A stretch of 64,000 bases of DNA, from contig WRFH01000001.1 of the NCBI GenBank assembly GCA_009778915.1, positions 186,001 through 250,000 of the forward strand, written 5' to 3'. Shown here piece by piece: positions 25,418 through 35,300 of the stretch (its first letter is position 1; every line of letters starts with the position of its first letter). Under the pieces are notes generated by a model, which saw nothing but the letters and a program-made list of their open reading frames with translations, was not told where the DNA came from and did not search any database. The position numbers were made by a program, and so were the translations under genes. This DNA comes from Elusimicrobiota bacterium (GTDB lineage: Bacteria; Elusimicrobiota; Elusimicrobia; Elusimicrobiales; Elusimicrobiaceae).

Positions 25418-25911
25418 TGAAAGGGAAAGCCTGGAAATTCGGCGACGATATCAGCACTGACCACATTGCGCCTGGCCGCCTGTTCCACCTGCGCAGCAAT
25501 TTGCCTGAAATGGCTAAACACGTTTTGGAAGACGCGGACGCGCAGTTTGCGTCAAAGATGAGCAAAGGCGATTTTGTGGTGGCGGGAAATAATTTCGGCC
25601 TGGGTTCCAGCCGCGAACACGCGCCGACCATCATTAAACTTGCCGGCGTAAGCGCCGTGCTTGCCAAAAGTTTTGCGAGAATATTTTTCCGTAACGCCAT
25701 AAACATCGGCCTTCTGCTTGTTGAGTGCGATACGGATAAAATTAACGCCGGCGACGAAATAGAGCTTGACGTTAAACAAGGCTTTGTTAAAAATTTAACG
25801 ACGGGCGAAAATATTAAAATCACGCCGCTGCCTGACGTCATGCTCAAAATTTTGGACGACGGCGGCCTTATGGCGCACATTAAAAAACACGGAAAATTTG
25901 ATTTAGTATAA
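25414..25911 (+). CDS. Aconitase / isopropylmalate dehydratase family, small subunit
   Basis: 165 residues, the swivelling LeuD-type domain: GDDISTDHIAPGR at the N-terminus, GNNFGLGSSREHAP and AKSFARIFFRNAINIGLLL. The substrate-selecting loop after the first motif reads FHLRSN; LeuD and homoaconitase enzymes have YLRx or YLxY variants there, so this sequence does not by itself decide the substrate. Two ATG codons in tandem at the start; the overlap with the large subunit (ATGA) supports the first. A family B repeat begins 9 bases after the stop. Confidence 0.8.
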   Translation: MMKGKAWKFGDDISTDHIAPGRLFHLRSNLPEMAKHVLEDADAQFASKMSKGDFVVAGNNFGLGSSREHAPTIIKLAGVSAVLAKSFARIFFRNAINIGLLLVECDTDKINAGDEIELDVKQGFVKNLTTGENIKITPLPDVMLKILDDGGLMAHIKKHGKFDLV

Positions 25912-25919
25912 AAAATGCC

Positions 25920-26023
25920 GTCATTCTGAGCCGCGCGGCGGCGTAAGAATCTCAAGCGCGTTTCCGACGGCAGTTTAATCATTGTTTGAGATTCTCACGT
26001 CGCCTGCGGCTCCTCAGAATGAC
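25920..26023. repeat. Family B palindromic repeat, copy 2
   Basis: Outer arms GTCATTCTGAG / CTCAGAATGAC and inner arms GTAAGAATCTCA / TGAGATTCTCAC; ends extend by CCG/CGG to 25918-26025. It lies between leuD-like and icd, and its right end is about 8 bases before the icd ribosome-binding site. Confidence 0.8.
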
Positions 26024-26038
26024 GGCAAAAGGTTATTT

Positions 26039-27232
26039 ATGGCTAGAATAAAAGTAAAAAAACCGCTGGTTGAAATGGACGGGGACGAGATGACGCGCGT
26101 CATCTGGGCAAGCATTAAAGAAAAATTAATTTTGCCTTACCTTGATATTGATTTAAAATATTTTGACCTTGGTTTAAAACACAGAAATGAGACAGACGAC
26201 AAAGTGACGCTTGACGCGGCGAAGGCCGTGGCGGAGTACGGCGTCGGCGTAAAATGCGCGACGATTACGCCCGATAACGAGCGCATGACGGAATATAATT
26301 TGAAAAAAATGTGGCCGAGTCCCAACGCGCAGATACGCGGTTTTCTGGACGGTACGGTTTTCAGAAAACCGATTATCGTAAAAAATATAAAACCCGCGGT
26401 GCGGGCATGGAAGAAGCCGATTACCGTCGCGCGTCACGCTTACGGGGACATTTATAAAGCGCAGGAAATAGTGACGGCTCAACCGGGCAAAGCGGAACTT
26501 ATTTTTACCGCGTCCGACGGCCAGACTTCCAAAGTGACCGTGGCGGACCTTAAAGGCCCGGGCGTTTTCATGGGCATGCATAACACGATTGTGTCGATAC
26601 AGTCTTTCGCGCGAGCGTGTATTCAGTACGCTCTGACGGAGAAAATTGATATCTGGTTTTCCGCCAAAGACACGATTTCCAAAAAGTACGACGGAAAATT
26701 TAAAGAAATTTTCGCGGCGGAAATTGCGGCGGCCAAAACTAAGCTGGACGCGGCCGGCGTAAATTACCGTTATTTTTTGATTGACGACGCCGTTGCCCAG
26801 ATTATGAAAAATGAAGGCGGCATGCTGTGGGCTATGAAAAATTACGACGGAGACGTTCTGTCGGATATGATAGCCGCGGGTTTCGGCTCTCTGGGCATGA
26901 TGACGTCCGTTCTGGTTTCGCCCGACGGTAAATTTGAATTTGAAGCCGCGCACGGCACCGTTAAACGCCACTATTATAAATATTTAAAAGGCGAAGAAAC
27001 TTCCACAAATTCCGTCGCGTCGATTTTCGCCTGGACCGGCGCAATTAAAAAACGCGGCGCGCTTGATAATACGCCGGACGCGGTAAAATTCGCGGAAAAA
27101 CTGGAAACCGCCGTGATAAGCTGCATTGAAAACGGCTGCGTGACTAAAGATTTGGTGCCGCTTATGGACGCTCCGCCTAAAAAAATCTACAACACGGACG
27201 AATTTATTGATGAAGTCGCTTCAAGATTATAA
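26039..27232 (+). CDS. icd: NADP-type isocitrate dehydrogenase (homodimeric, eukaryote-like class)
   Basis: 397 residues from the ATG at 26039, with AAAGG 7 nt upstream; a longer frame begins inside the repeat and is rejected. It oxidises isocitrate to 2-oxoglutarate. Class-specific motifs: [13 protein letters not shown], the substrate-binding [19 protein letters not shown] (usual form SPNGTIRNILGGT), [11 protein letters not shown], and [12 protein letters not shown], whose RH pair contacts the 2'-phosphate of NADP. The altered SPNxxIR neighbourhood is unusual but the key Ser, Asn and Arg remain. Last step of the citrate-to-2-oxoglutarate set. Confidence 0.88.
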   Translation: MARIKVKKPLVEMDGDEMTRVIWASIKEKLILPYLDIDLKYFDLGLKHRNETDDKVTLDAAKAVAEYGVGVKCATITPDNERMTEYNLKKMWPSPNAQIRGFLDGTVFRKPIIVKNIKPAVRAWKKPITVARHAYGDIYKAQEIVTAQPGKAELIFTASDGQTSKVTVADLKGPGVFMGMHNTIVSIQSFARACIQYALTEKIDIWFSAKDTISKKYDGKFKEIFAAEIAAAKTKLDAAGVNYRYFLIDDAVAQIMKNEGGMLWAMKNYDGDVLSDMIAAGFGSLGMMTSVLVSPDGKFEFEAAHGTVKRHYYKYLKGEETSTNSVASIFAWTGAIKKRGALDNTPDAVKFAEKLETAVISCIENGCVTKDLVPLMDAPPKKIYNTDEFIDEVASRL

Positions 27233-27233
27233 A

Positions 27234-27262
27234 AAAACCGGCATTTCAAATGCCGGTTTTTT
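27234..27262. terminator. Terminator after icd
   Basis: AAAACCGGCAT / ATGCCGGTTTT with a short loop, A-run before and T-run after. It sits between icd and the convergent exported-protein gene. Confidence 0.85.
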
Positions 27263-27280
27263 GTTTCTCCAGTTAAAATA

Positions 27281-27721
27281 TTACTGCGGAACGGCTACCG
27301 CCGCGTTTACGTTATTCTGAGCCTGCGTTGCGACTGCAGCACCCTGGTCTTGCGCCGCTTTCATTTGTTTCTTGGCGGCTCTCTTGGCGGATTTGGCCTG
27401 GGTTTTGCCCTGGGCTTTTGCGTCTTTGGCTTGCTGGCGGGCGGCGTCTCTTTTGGCTTTAAGAGCCGCTTTGTCAGCGTCACTCAATTTATCATATTGG
27501 GCTTTTTTATCGGCCATTTTCTGTTTCATGGCTTGTTTATCAGCGTCTGACATATTGGCCATGTTGGCCTTTTTCTGTTCCCAAGCCTGTTTGTTGGCGT
27601 TTACGTCCTGCGTTACCGCGGCCTGCGTGCTGTTGACGGCGTTAGCCGTGTTTGAAACTACCTGCGCGCTGACGGCGGAAGCCGCCGCGAGCGCTAATAC
27701 TGCAACTAATAACTTTTTCAT
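27281..27721 (-). CDS. Exported Ala/Lys/Gln-rich low-complexity protein
   Basis: 146 residues: a signal peptide (MKKLLVAVLALAAASAVSA) and a highly charged, helical, low-complexity body with MSDADKQAMKQKMADKKAQ, LSDADKAALKAKRDAARQ and KSAKRAAKKQMKAAQ. Two SDADK segments suggest a short internal repeat. It could form coiled coils or bind polyanions in the periplasm. I cannot assign a function. GAGGGA precedes the start. Confidence 0.65.
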   Translation of the reverse strand: MKKLLVAVLALAAASAVSAQVVSNTANAVNSTQAAVTQDVNANKQAWEQKKANMANMSDADKQAMKQKMADKKAQYDKLSDADKAALKAKRDAARQQAKDAKAQGKTQAKSAKRAAKKQMKAAQDQGAAVATQAQNNVNAAVAVPQ

Positions 27722-27818
27722 TTTCTATCCCTCACTATAATTAATACTGCCTATATATGCTACAACTTATTAACGTTACAGACAAATATTTTATTGCATT
27801 ATACCGGCGTGTATAGAC

Positions 27819-27843
27819 AAAAAAAGACAGGCGTATGCCTGTC
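27819..27843 (-). terminator. Terminator after tRNA-Ala
   Basis: GACAGGC / GCCTGTC stem (27826-27843) followed on the minus strand by seven T (27825-27819), about 10 nt after the tRNA 3' end. Confidence 0.85.
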
Positions 27844-27852
27844 TGTAAAAAG

Positions 27853-27925
27853 TGGACCCGAACGGGATCGAACCGATGACCTCCTGCATGCCATGCAGGC
27901 GCTCTCCCAGCTGAGCTACGGGCCC
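27853..27925 (-). tRNA. tRNA-Ala (anticodon GGC)
   Basis: 73 nt on the minus strand. Acceptor stem GGGCCCG / CGGGTCC with one G:U pair, D-arm AGCTCAGCTGGGAGAGC, anticodon stem CCTGC/GCAGG with loop ATGGCAT giving anticodon GGC, and T-arm with GGTTCGATCC. Discriminator A at 27853. The CCA end is not encoded (CTTT follows), so a nucleotidyltransferase must add it. TATAAT-like sequence lies about 15 nt upstream. Confidence 0.95.
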
Positions 27926-27966
27926 TTCTTACACATATTATATAATATAAAAAACGGATTTGTTAA

Positions 27967-28836
27967 ATGTCACCTTATATATACGCATGGTTTTCTGATT
28001 TAAGTTTCGGCCTCGGCGCGCAGATTTTTACGCGGTTCTCCCGCAGAATTTCACCGGTGTGGATGACGGTTTTGAAGGGTTCGCTCGGCGCCGTTTTCTT
28101 TTTTATAACCGTTATTTGTACCGGCGGTTTTTCGGCGGTGAGCCCGAAATATATCGGCGCGTTTTTAGCGTCGGGGTTCGTCGGCCTCGGTCTGGCGGAT
28201 TTTTTGCTGTTAAAAAGTTTCGCGGACCTCGGGCCCGCGCGCACCATTTTACTTTTCGGTTTCCAGCCGCTTGTGGTGGGCGTTTTCGGTTTTTTCCTCT
28301 TCGGGCAGACGGTGCCGTTAATCAAAATCTTCAGCATAATATTTTTCTTAATCTGCGTTTTTATTTTCGCGCTGGAAAATTTCCGCCGCAGCGGGCGGTG
28401 GAGCGTGAAGGCAATGGGCGTCGCGTTTTTGGCGATGGTGTTGGACTCCGTCGGCATTTTGATAACGCGTTACTCTTTTGACGGCAGCGGTTTAAGCGCG
28501 CTGCAGGGCAATTTTTACCGCGCGCTCGGCGCGGTAATATGTTTTTTTATCGTATGCATGTTTTGGAAAATAAATTTCTGGAACACTCTTTTTAAGATGA
28601 AAAAGAGGGCAATTTCTCTGGCCGCGCTCGGCTCTTTCCTCGGCGTTTATTTAAGTCTTGTTTTTTATCTTACCGCCATAAAATACGGCAATCTGGCGAC
28701 GGTGACGGCCATAACTTCCACCGGAGTCGTCTTTGCCGCTATATTTGAAAGTCTGTTTGAGCGCAAATGGCCTTCCAAATATCTGCTGACCGCCTTTGTA
28801 TTTTTCGCGGCGGGTATGTATCTTCTTTTAATATAA
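27967..28836 (+). CDS. EamA / DMT-superfamily transporter
   Basis: 289 residues with ten predicted membrane helices in two repeats of five, the EamA (drug/metabolite transporter) layout. Each half has the usual helix-loop pattern (SGFVGLGLADFLLLKSF in the first, SFLGVYLSLVFYLTAIKYG in the second). It ends with a typical AGMYLLL segment. The substrate is unknown; relatives move amino acids, nucleotide sugars or metabolites. A TATAAT at 27941 could be its promoter. It lies 7 bases upstream of the ispH fusion. Confidence 0.8.
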   Translation: MSPYIYAWFSDLSFGLGAQIFTRFSRRISPVWMTVLKGSLGAVFFFITVICTGGFSAVSPKYIGAFLASGFVGLGLADFLLLKSFADLGPARTILLFGFQPLVVGVFGFFLFGQTVPLIKIFSIIFFLICVFIFALENFRRSGRWSVKAMGVAFLAMVLDSVGILITRYSFDGSGLSALQGNFYRALGAVICFFIVCMFWKINFWNTLFKMKKRAISLAALGSFLGVYLSLVFYLTAIKYGNLATVTAITSTGVVFAAIFESLFERKWPSKYLLTAFVFFAAGMYLLLI

Positions 28837-28837
28837 T
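28832..28837 (+). promoter_or_regulatory. -10 box, probable leaderless start of ispH
   Basis: TATAAT ends exactly 6 nt before the ATG at 28844. No Shine-Dalgarno. It overlaps the last codons of the EamA gene. Confidence 0.45.
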
Positions 28838-28843
28838 ATAGAT

Positions 28844-30526
28844 ATGAATAAGGATTACGGCGTCGTCACCGCCAAATCGGCCGGTTTTTGCCCGGGCGTT
28901 AAAAAAGCCATTGACAAAGTGCTTGAGCTTGAAAGCGCCGGCAAAAAACCTATTTATACTTTAGGTCCGCTGATACATAATAAACAGGTCATAGAAGCTT
29001 TTGAAAGCAAAGGTATAACGGCGATAGACAATCCGTCGCAGGCTAAAGACAGAAGCGGCGTTTTGGTAATCCGCGCGCACGGCGTAACGCCGCAGTTCCA
29101 GGCGGAAATTGAAGCCTGCGGCATGGAAACGGCGGACGCCACCTGCCCGCTTGTCAAACACGTTCACAATATTATTTCTAAATACGCGGCGCAGGGGTAC
29201 AGCACGGTTATAGTCGGGGACGCCGGCCACGCGGAAGTTATAGGCCTGCTGGGTTATACGCATGGCAACGGTTTTGTCGTCGCGGATGAAACAGAGGCGG
29301 AAAAACTGCCGGCCTTTGACAAAGTAAATATAGTCGCGCAGACTACGCAGAAAGAAGAAACTTTTTATAAAGCCGCCGAAGTTATTAAGAAAAAAGCGAA
29401 GGAGGCCGTCGTCTCAAATACGATTTGCGAACCTACAAAATCCCGTCAGAGCGAAACTATCGAACTTGCGAAAAACGCGGGGCTTGTTATAGTCGTCGGC
29501 GGCAAAAACAGCGCGAATACCGCGCGTCTTGCAAAACTTTGCGCCACGCTAGCGCCGGAAGTCGTGCACGTTGAGACGTTCAAAGATTTGGAAGGGACGG
29601 ATTTGGTTTCGCCGAAAACGATTTTTATTACCGCCGGCGCGTCTACTCCTAACTGGGTTATAGACGATGTAAGCGCGGCGGTCAAAGACATAAGACGCAA
29701 AAAAACTTTGCCGGGCTTATTGACGGATTTGTGGGCGTTCGCCGTCAACAGTTCGCTCTATACCGCTTTCGCGGCGACGGCGCTGACTTATGTCTGCATG
29801 CGTTTGCAGGGGACGCGGTTTCACCCGAAACTGCTGGCTTTATCATGGCTTTTTGTTTTCAGTCTTACGGTTATAAACAGGGGCGTTTCAGGCCCTTATA
29901 AAAATAAAAAGCTGCCGGTGATTTTCGGCGTTATAGCCGGCGCGGGCGCGATGTTTTTAGCGTTCGGTTTTAATTTTAAAATTTTCGCGGCGACGTTGTT
30001 TTTCTGGCTGGCAGGCGTAATGTACCCGTTCCGGTATATGCTGAAAGTCAAGAGATTTACGTCGCTGCCGGCGACAAAAGATATTCTGACCGCGTTCGGC
30101 TGGGCTTTTGTATGCGCGTATATTCCGGCGTTCGCGATGGGGCTTGCTTTTACAAAAGCTAATTATCTGGCGGTTTTTTACGCCGTGCTTCTTGTGTTCA
30201 TACGCTCGGTTACTCTCGGCATAGGCGCGGCGCATAAAGATATTATGATAGGACGTGAAAGTTTTTATAAAGCTTTCGGTATGAGCGTAACCCGCGCGGC
30301 GATTATGGCTATAATAGCCGCGTTGACGGTTGTTTTGGGCGCGCTTATAATGATGGGCTGGAAAATAAAACTTGTTATAATGCTGCTATTAGGTAATATT
30401 TATATAACCTTTGTGGCGGCGTATTATTACCGGAAACAAAAACCAAAAAATATAACGGAGGAAATTTTGGCGGACGGGCAGTTTTTTGTTCTTGCGGGAC
30501 TGGCTTTCTTGTCAAGATTTATTTAA
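28844..30526 (+). CDS. ispH: IspH (HMBPP reductase) fused to a UbiA-like membrane domain
   Basis: 560 residues, about twice the length of normal IspH. Residues 1-285 are IspH, the 4Fe-4S enzyme that makes IPP and DMAPP at the end of the MEP pathway: cluster cysteines C16 (GFCPGV), C101 (DATCPLV) and C195 (TICEPTKSRQ), plus RAHGV and the SANTxRL motif. Residues about 290-560 form 7-9 membrane helices resembling the UbiA prenyltransferase fold, but the usual NDxxDxxxD motif is not intact (VINRGVSGPYKNKK; AHKDIMIGRES near the end). The partner may use or anchor the isoprenoid product. The stop abuts pfk directly. Confidence 0.85.
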   Translation: MNKDYGVVTAKSAGFCPGVKKAIDKVLELESAGKKPIYTLGPLIHNKQVIEAFESKGITAIDNPSQAKDRSGVLVIRAHGVTPQFQAEIEACGMETADATCPLVKHVHNIISKYAAQGYSTVIVGDAGHAEVIGLLGYTHGNGFVVADETEAEKLPAFDKVNIVAQTTQKEETFYKAAEVIKKKAKEAVVSNTICEPTKSRQSETIELAKNAGLVIVVGGKNSANTARLAKLCATLAPEVVHVETFKDLEGTDLVSPKTIFITAGASTPNWVIDDVSAAVKDIRRKKTLPGLLTDLWAFAVNSSLYTAFAATALTYVCMRLQGTRFHPKLLALSWLFVFSLTVINRGVSGPYKNKKLPVIFGVIAGAGAMFLAFGFNFKIFAATLFFWLAGVMYPFRYMLKVKRFTSLPATKDILTAFGWAFVCAYIPAFAMGLAFTKANYLAVFYAVLLVFIRSVTLGIGAAHKDIMIGRESFYKAFGMSVTRAAIMAIIAALTVVLGALIMMGWKIKLVIMLLLGNIYITFVAAYYYRKQKPKNITEEILADGQFFVLAGLAFLSRFI

Positions 30527-31630
30527 ATGAAAAAAATAAAAAGAATAGGTATTTTAACGGCGGGCGGCGACTGCCCGGGGCTTAACGCCGTCGTGCGCGC
30601 CGTCTCAAAAAACGCTTTACGAAACGATATTGAAGTTCTGGGTTTTAAAAACGGTTTTGACGGCCTCGTCAGAAACGAATATATGAATATAGACGCGGCC
30701 GCCGTGACCGGCATTTTGACGAGGGGCGGCACGATACTGGGCACAAGCAACATAGCAAACCCTTTTAAATATACTCTGCCGCCTTTCGGCAGCCCGGAGG
30801 AGCCGAAGGATTTGTCCAAAGTGGCCATGCATAATTTCCAGATTAATAATTTGGACGCGCTGGTCACCGTCGGCGGGGACGGCACGCTGAGTATGTCAAA
30901 ACAGTTTGTTGATTTGGGCGTGCCGATAGTCGGCGTTCCGAAAACTATTGATAATGATTTGTCCGCCACGGACCAGACTTTCGGGTTTGATTCCGCCCTG
31001 TCCATCTGCACGGAAGCCATTGACCGGCTGCATACGACCGCCCAGTCCCACCACCGCGTTATGATTGTGGAGACTATGGGCCGTTACGCCGGGTGGCTTG
31101 CGCTGCGCAGCGGCATTGCCGGCGGCGGAGATATTATTTTGATACCCGAAATCCCGTATAACGAAGACGTCATTTGCGAAGCTATTGAAAACCGTAAACG
31201 CAGAGGAAAAACGTTCAGCATAATAGTCTGCTCCGAAGGCGCTAGAAATGAAAAAGGCGAAATGGTTATAGCCAAAAAAGTCGCCGAGTCGACGGACGCC
31301 GTGCGTCTTGGCGGCGTAAGCAATTATATAGGCTCCGTGGTTGAAGAAAAGTGCCATACGGAGGCGCGCGTCTGCATTCTGGGCCATGTCCAGCGCGGCG
31401 GCACGCCGACGGCGTATGACAGGCTTCTTTCCACGCGCTACGGCGCGAAAGCGCTGGATTTAATTTTGGAAGGCAAGCACAAACACATGGTTTCACTACA
31501 AGGTCCGCAGATTAAAGAAGTGCTTATCGAGGACGCGGTTTCAAAATTAAAACTTGTGGACCCTCATGGAGAGGAAGTGCAGACTGCGCTGCGCGTCGGC
31601 ACAAGTTTCGGTTCGACGGAGATTAAATAA
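30527..31630 (+). CDS. pfkA: 6-phosphofructokinase
   Basis: 367 residues. Motifs: GILTAGGDCPGLNAVVRA, GGDGTLSMS, PKTIDNDLSATD (catalytic Asp), MGRYAGWLA and HVQRGGTPTAYDR. The nucleotide site has Gly in GGDGT, typical of ATP enzymes, but Lys in PKTIDND, a residue shared with PPi enzymes (E. coli PfkA has G in this place). This G/K combination is found in the mixed-substrate group III, where ATP is usually the donor. Starts one base after the ispH fusion stop; the next gene starts on its last base. Confidence 0.9.
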   Translation: MKKIKRIGILTAGGDCPGLNAVVRAVSKNALRNDIEVLGFKNGFDGLVRNEYMNIDAAAVTGILTRGGTILGTSNIANPFKYTLPPFGSPEEPKDLSKVAMHNFQINNLDALVTVGGDGTLSMSKQFVDLGVPIVGVPKTIDNDLSATDQTFGFDSALSICTEAIDRLHTTAQSHHRVMIVETMGRYAGWLALRSGIAGGGDIILIPEIPYNEDVICEAIENRKRRGKTFSIIVCSEGARNEKGEMVIAKKVAESTDAVRLGGVSNYIGSVVEEKCHTEARVCILGHVQRGGTPTAYDRLLSTRYGAKALDLILEGKHKHMVSLQGPQIKEVLIEDAVSKLKLVDPHGEEVQTALRVGTSFGSTEIK

Positions 31631-32370
31631 TGGCTGAACTTGAAATAGTTTACGGCGTTCACGCCGTCGGCGAAGTTTTGAGAAGTAAAAAACGCCGCGT
31701 CGAACAAATTTACGTACTTGACGGCAAAGCCGGCCACCGCGGGATAGAAGATATTATCGCGCTGGCCAAACGCTCTAACGTAAAAATTGACCGCATGGAC
31801 GCGAAGCAGATGGATATTCTTACCAAAAAGGCCAATCACCAGGGCATCGCCGCGAAAGTCGAAGCCGTAAAATTTATGCGGCTGACTACGGCGCTCGACG
31901 CCGCGCGCGGCAATAAAAAAGAGTTGTGGCTCGCTGTCGATGAAATGACGGACCCGCAGAATTTGGGCTCTATAATCCGCAGCGCGGCGTTCCTCGGTTT
32001 CAGCACAATTTTACTGCCGACGCGCCGCACCGTCGGCCTGTCGCCCGCCGTCTACAAAGTAGCCTCCGGCGCGGTTGAGCGCGTTAATATCGTCGAAGTG
32101 GTTAATCTTAATACCGCGCTTTTGGATTTGAAGGACGCCGGTTTCTGGCTCTACGGCGCGGACATGGCCGGCAAGCCGATTAATAAAGTTAATTATACCG
32201 GCCCAGCGGCGCTGGTCATAGGTTCGGAAGGCACTGGCCTGCGGCAGAAAACGGCCGAGCACTGCGATGAAATTATCAGCATACCGCAGTCCCAGGGCGA
32301 AAGTCTGAACGCCGCCGCCGCCGCGTCGATAATCATGTATGATATGCGCGTTAAAATCCAATTAATTTAA
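31630..32370 (+). CDS. rlmB: TrmH/RlmB-type 23S rRNA 2'-O-methyltransferase
   Basis: 246 residues. An N-terminal L30e-like substrate-binding domain (VYGVHAVGEVLRSKKRRVEQIYV) is followed by a SPOUT methyltransferase with the three motifs DPQNLGSIIRSAAFLG, LVIGSEGTGL and IPQSQGESLNAAAAASI. RlmB methylates G2251 of 23S rRNA; a tRNA or other rRNA site is possible. The start codon overlaps the pfk stop by one base. Confidence 0.88.
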   Translation: MAELEIVYGVHAVGEVLRSKKRRVEQIYVLDGKAGHRGIEDIIALAKRSNVKIDRMDAKQMDILTKKANHQGIAAKVEAVKFMRLTTALDAARGNKKELWLAVDEMTDPQNLGSIIRSAAFLGFSTILLPTRRTVGLSPAVYKVASGAVERVNIVEVVNLNTALLDLKDAGFWLYGADMAGKPINKVNYTGPAALVIGSEGTGLRQKTAEHCDEIISIPQSQGESLNAAAAASIIMYDMRVKIQLI

Positions 32371-32374
32371 ATGA

Positions 32375-32380
32375 TATAAT
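32375..32380 (+). promoter_or_regulatory. -10 box, probable leaderless start of smc
   Basis: TATAAT preceded by TGA (an extended -10) and ending 6 nt before the ATG at 32387. No Shine-Dalgarno. Confidence 0.5.
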
Positions 32381-32386
32381 TAATAC

Positions 32387-35300
32387 ATGTATCTTAAAGC
32401 TATTGAAATTATCGGTTTCAAATCTTTCGCGGACCGTCAGAGGCTTGATTTTGAGCAGGGCATAACCTGCGTTGTAGGTCCTAACGGATGCGGAAAATCT
32501 AACGTGGTGGACTCCGTCCGCTGGGCCATAGGCGAGATGAGCTGGAAAAGTTTACGCTCTTCGTCGATGGTAGACATAATTTTTAACGGCACCGCGAAGC
32601 GTTCTTCCCTTAACCTGGCCCAGGTTAATATGATTTTTGATAATTCCAGCCGCAAACTTCCTCTTGATTTTAACGAAATTACCGTTTCCCGCAAAATTTT
32701 CCGCTCCGGCGAAAGCGAATATTTTTTAAACAAAGTCCAGTGCCGTCTGCGCGATATACGCGATTTATTTTTGGACACCGGTATAGGCGGAGAAGGTTAC
32801 GCCATAATAGACCAGGGCGGAGTCGAGAGCGTTCTGTCCGCCAACCCCGAACAGCGGCGCGAGATGTTTGAAGAAGTCGCCGGCGTGTCAAAATATAAAG
32901 CCAAGCGCGAGGAAGCCATACGCCGTCTTGAGCGCGTGGATTTGGATATTGCCAGACTGTCGGACACCGTGGCTCTGCTTGACGAGCAAATCAAAAAATT
33001 AGATGCCGAAGCCAAAAAAGCCCGTCTTTACCAAAAATACCGCGAGGAACTCAAAGAGAGCGAAATTGCCATTTCGCTGCAGTCCATACGCGAATTTGAC
33101 GCGAACATAGTAAAAGATTCCGAAGTTCTGGCGCCTCTTCTAAAACAAATCGAAGACGTGGAGACAAACACTTCCGCCGTCGAAGGCGCGGCGTCCGCGC
33201 TGGATTTAAATTTAACTCATAAACAAAAACAGTTAAGCGAATTTAACGAGCGTATTTCCGCAGTCCGCTACCAAATCGGCGTTTTGGAAGGGGCGGTGAA
33301 AAACTGCGATAACCTTACGTCCGAACTTTCGGCGCAAATAAAATATTCCGCCGCCGAGGGGGAAAGAGGGCAGAACAGGCTTAAAGAGCTAGGCCCCGTC
33401 ATAGAAAATTTAAAGGAAAAATTGAACGCCTGCGCGGCTGAGCTTGCGCCTTTGCAGCAGAATTATAACGACAAATTCGCGCAGGTCCAAAAAAACGAAG
33501 AAGAACTGAAAGCGGCGGACACTCTTAACCAGCAGTTAAACGCCAGGCTGATGACGTCGGTCCAGTCGGAAATGGAACTGTCAAATAAAATCGCGCTGGA
33601 AGAAACATCCGCTTCTCACGAGCAGGAAAATTTAATAACGCTTGAAAAACGCGGGCAGGGCAGCAGCGTAAATCTTGACGCGCTCAAAAACGCGCTTGAA
33701 ACTTTATCCCATAAAATTTCTGAAAAAACGGCCGCTCTTGAAGGCGTTAAAAACCAGCTGGTTAACGCCGAAGAAGCCGCGCGCTCAGTTTCCCGCGCAA
33801 GGACGGTGTTGGCGGACCAGAACAGCGCGGCCAAAGCAAACCGCGCCGCGCTGGAAGCGCGTCTTGAGATGATACAAAGCCAGGGTAAAAATGACCCTTA
33901 CTGGGTTGGCGCTAAACTGGCCGCGGAAAGCAATTTGCCCGGCGTAAAAGGGACATTGCGTAAGAATATAAAATTTGACGCTGCGCATAATCTGCTGATT
34001 GAAGAAACGTTCGGCAAGTTTCTGGATTCCGTAATCTGCGACAGTTTTGAGACGGCGCAAAAAGCGCTGGACCTTCTTAAACAGAATGGCCGCGCGCGCG
34101 GAAAATTTATAGTTTTAAGCGCCGTTCCGACGGGGACTGCGGCGGGCAGCATAAAAGATTTAATCAAATATCCGGCCGAACTTGAAAATTTGATAGCCCA
34201 CTTGTCCGGCGGAGTGAACATTGAAAACGCGGCCGCGAAAGGCGGGTTCTGGATTTCCGGCGGCGCGGAAAATATTAAAACGCCGGAAGCTTACTGGGGC
34301 GAAGAAGAGACGGTAAAAGACGAAATCACCGCCGCAGAAAAAACGGAGACTGCGCTGACGGCGCAGCTGCAAAAAAATACCGAAGAAGCCTCCGTCGCAG
34401 AGAATAATTTAAAAACGCTGCGCGCGCGTTATCAGGATGAAAGCATAGCGTTAAATTCCCTCAAAAACGATTTGGCGGCAAGACAGCGCGAAATAAAAAA
34501 TATCGAAGATTCAATTTCCGATATTTCCAAAAATAAAGAAACTCTGCTCAGCAAAGTCGAGTCCCGCAAAAACACGGCGCGCGAGTTAAAAAACCAGCTT
34601 GAAGAAATTAAACACGCGCAGACAACCGTCAAACAGGAAATGGAAACCGCCAGAAACGCGCGTATAAAAATTGTCCAGCAGGGCGAAACGCTGCGTACTG
34701 AAATCGCCGGCGTTAACGCGGCGCTGTACGACGGGAAACTGAAGAAAAACAATATTGAGGTTGACCTGCGCGGAACTGAATTTGAATATAATAATATTCT
34801 GGAAGCGGACAAAAAACGCCAGGAAGCCGTCACGCAGAGCAATGAGAGAATAAAAACTCTGGCGCAGGAAAAATTGTCCGCTCAGGCGGAGCTTTCCACG
34901 CGGCGCGAAGAACTGGCCGCGCTTGAAATTGACCAGAGCAAACTTGCCGGCGAACTTACCGCGCTCAAAAAAGATTTTGACGAAAAAACGGCTCAGCTTA
35001 ACGAATACAAAAAAACGCTTGCGGATTTGCATTTAAAAGCGCATGATTTTGAAAACTCTCTGACAAATTACCGCCGGCAGCGCACCGCCATTGTCAACCA
35101 CCTGCTTGAATCGTGGAATATAACCGTCGAAGAAGCGGCGATGAAATTTGACGTTAAAGAAATCGACCATGAGCGCGTCAAAATGATGCGCAAAAGAATT
35201 GAAAACATGGGCGCAGTAAACATGACCGCGCCGGAAGAATACGACGCGCTTAACGAGCGCAACGCTTTTCTTAAAAAACAGATTGAAGATTTGGGCGCGG

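Noticed and set aside
25982-26038. N-terminal extension of isocitrate dehydrogenase
   Set aside because: Encoded inside a family B repeat; the ATG at 26039 has a ribosome-binding site and matches the family start.
26174-26971. Long open frame (265 codons) antisense to icd
   Set aside because: Shadow of a well-supported gene; composition reflects third-position bias on the other strand, no ribosome-binding site or family match.
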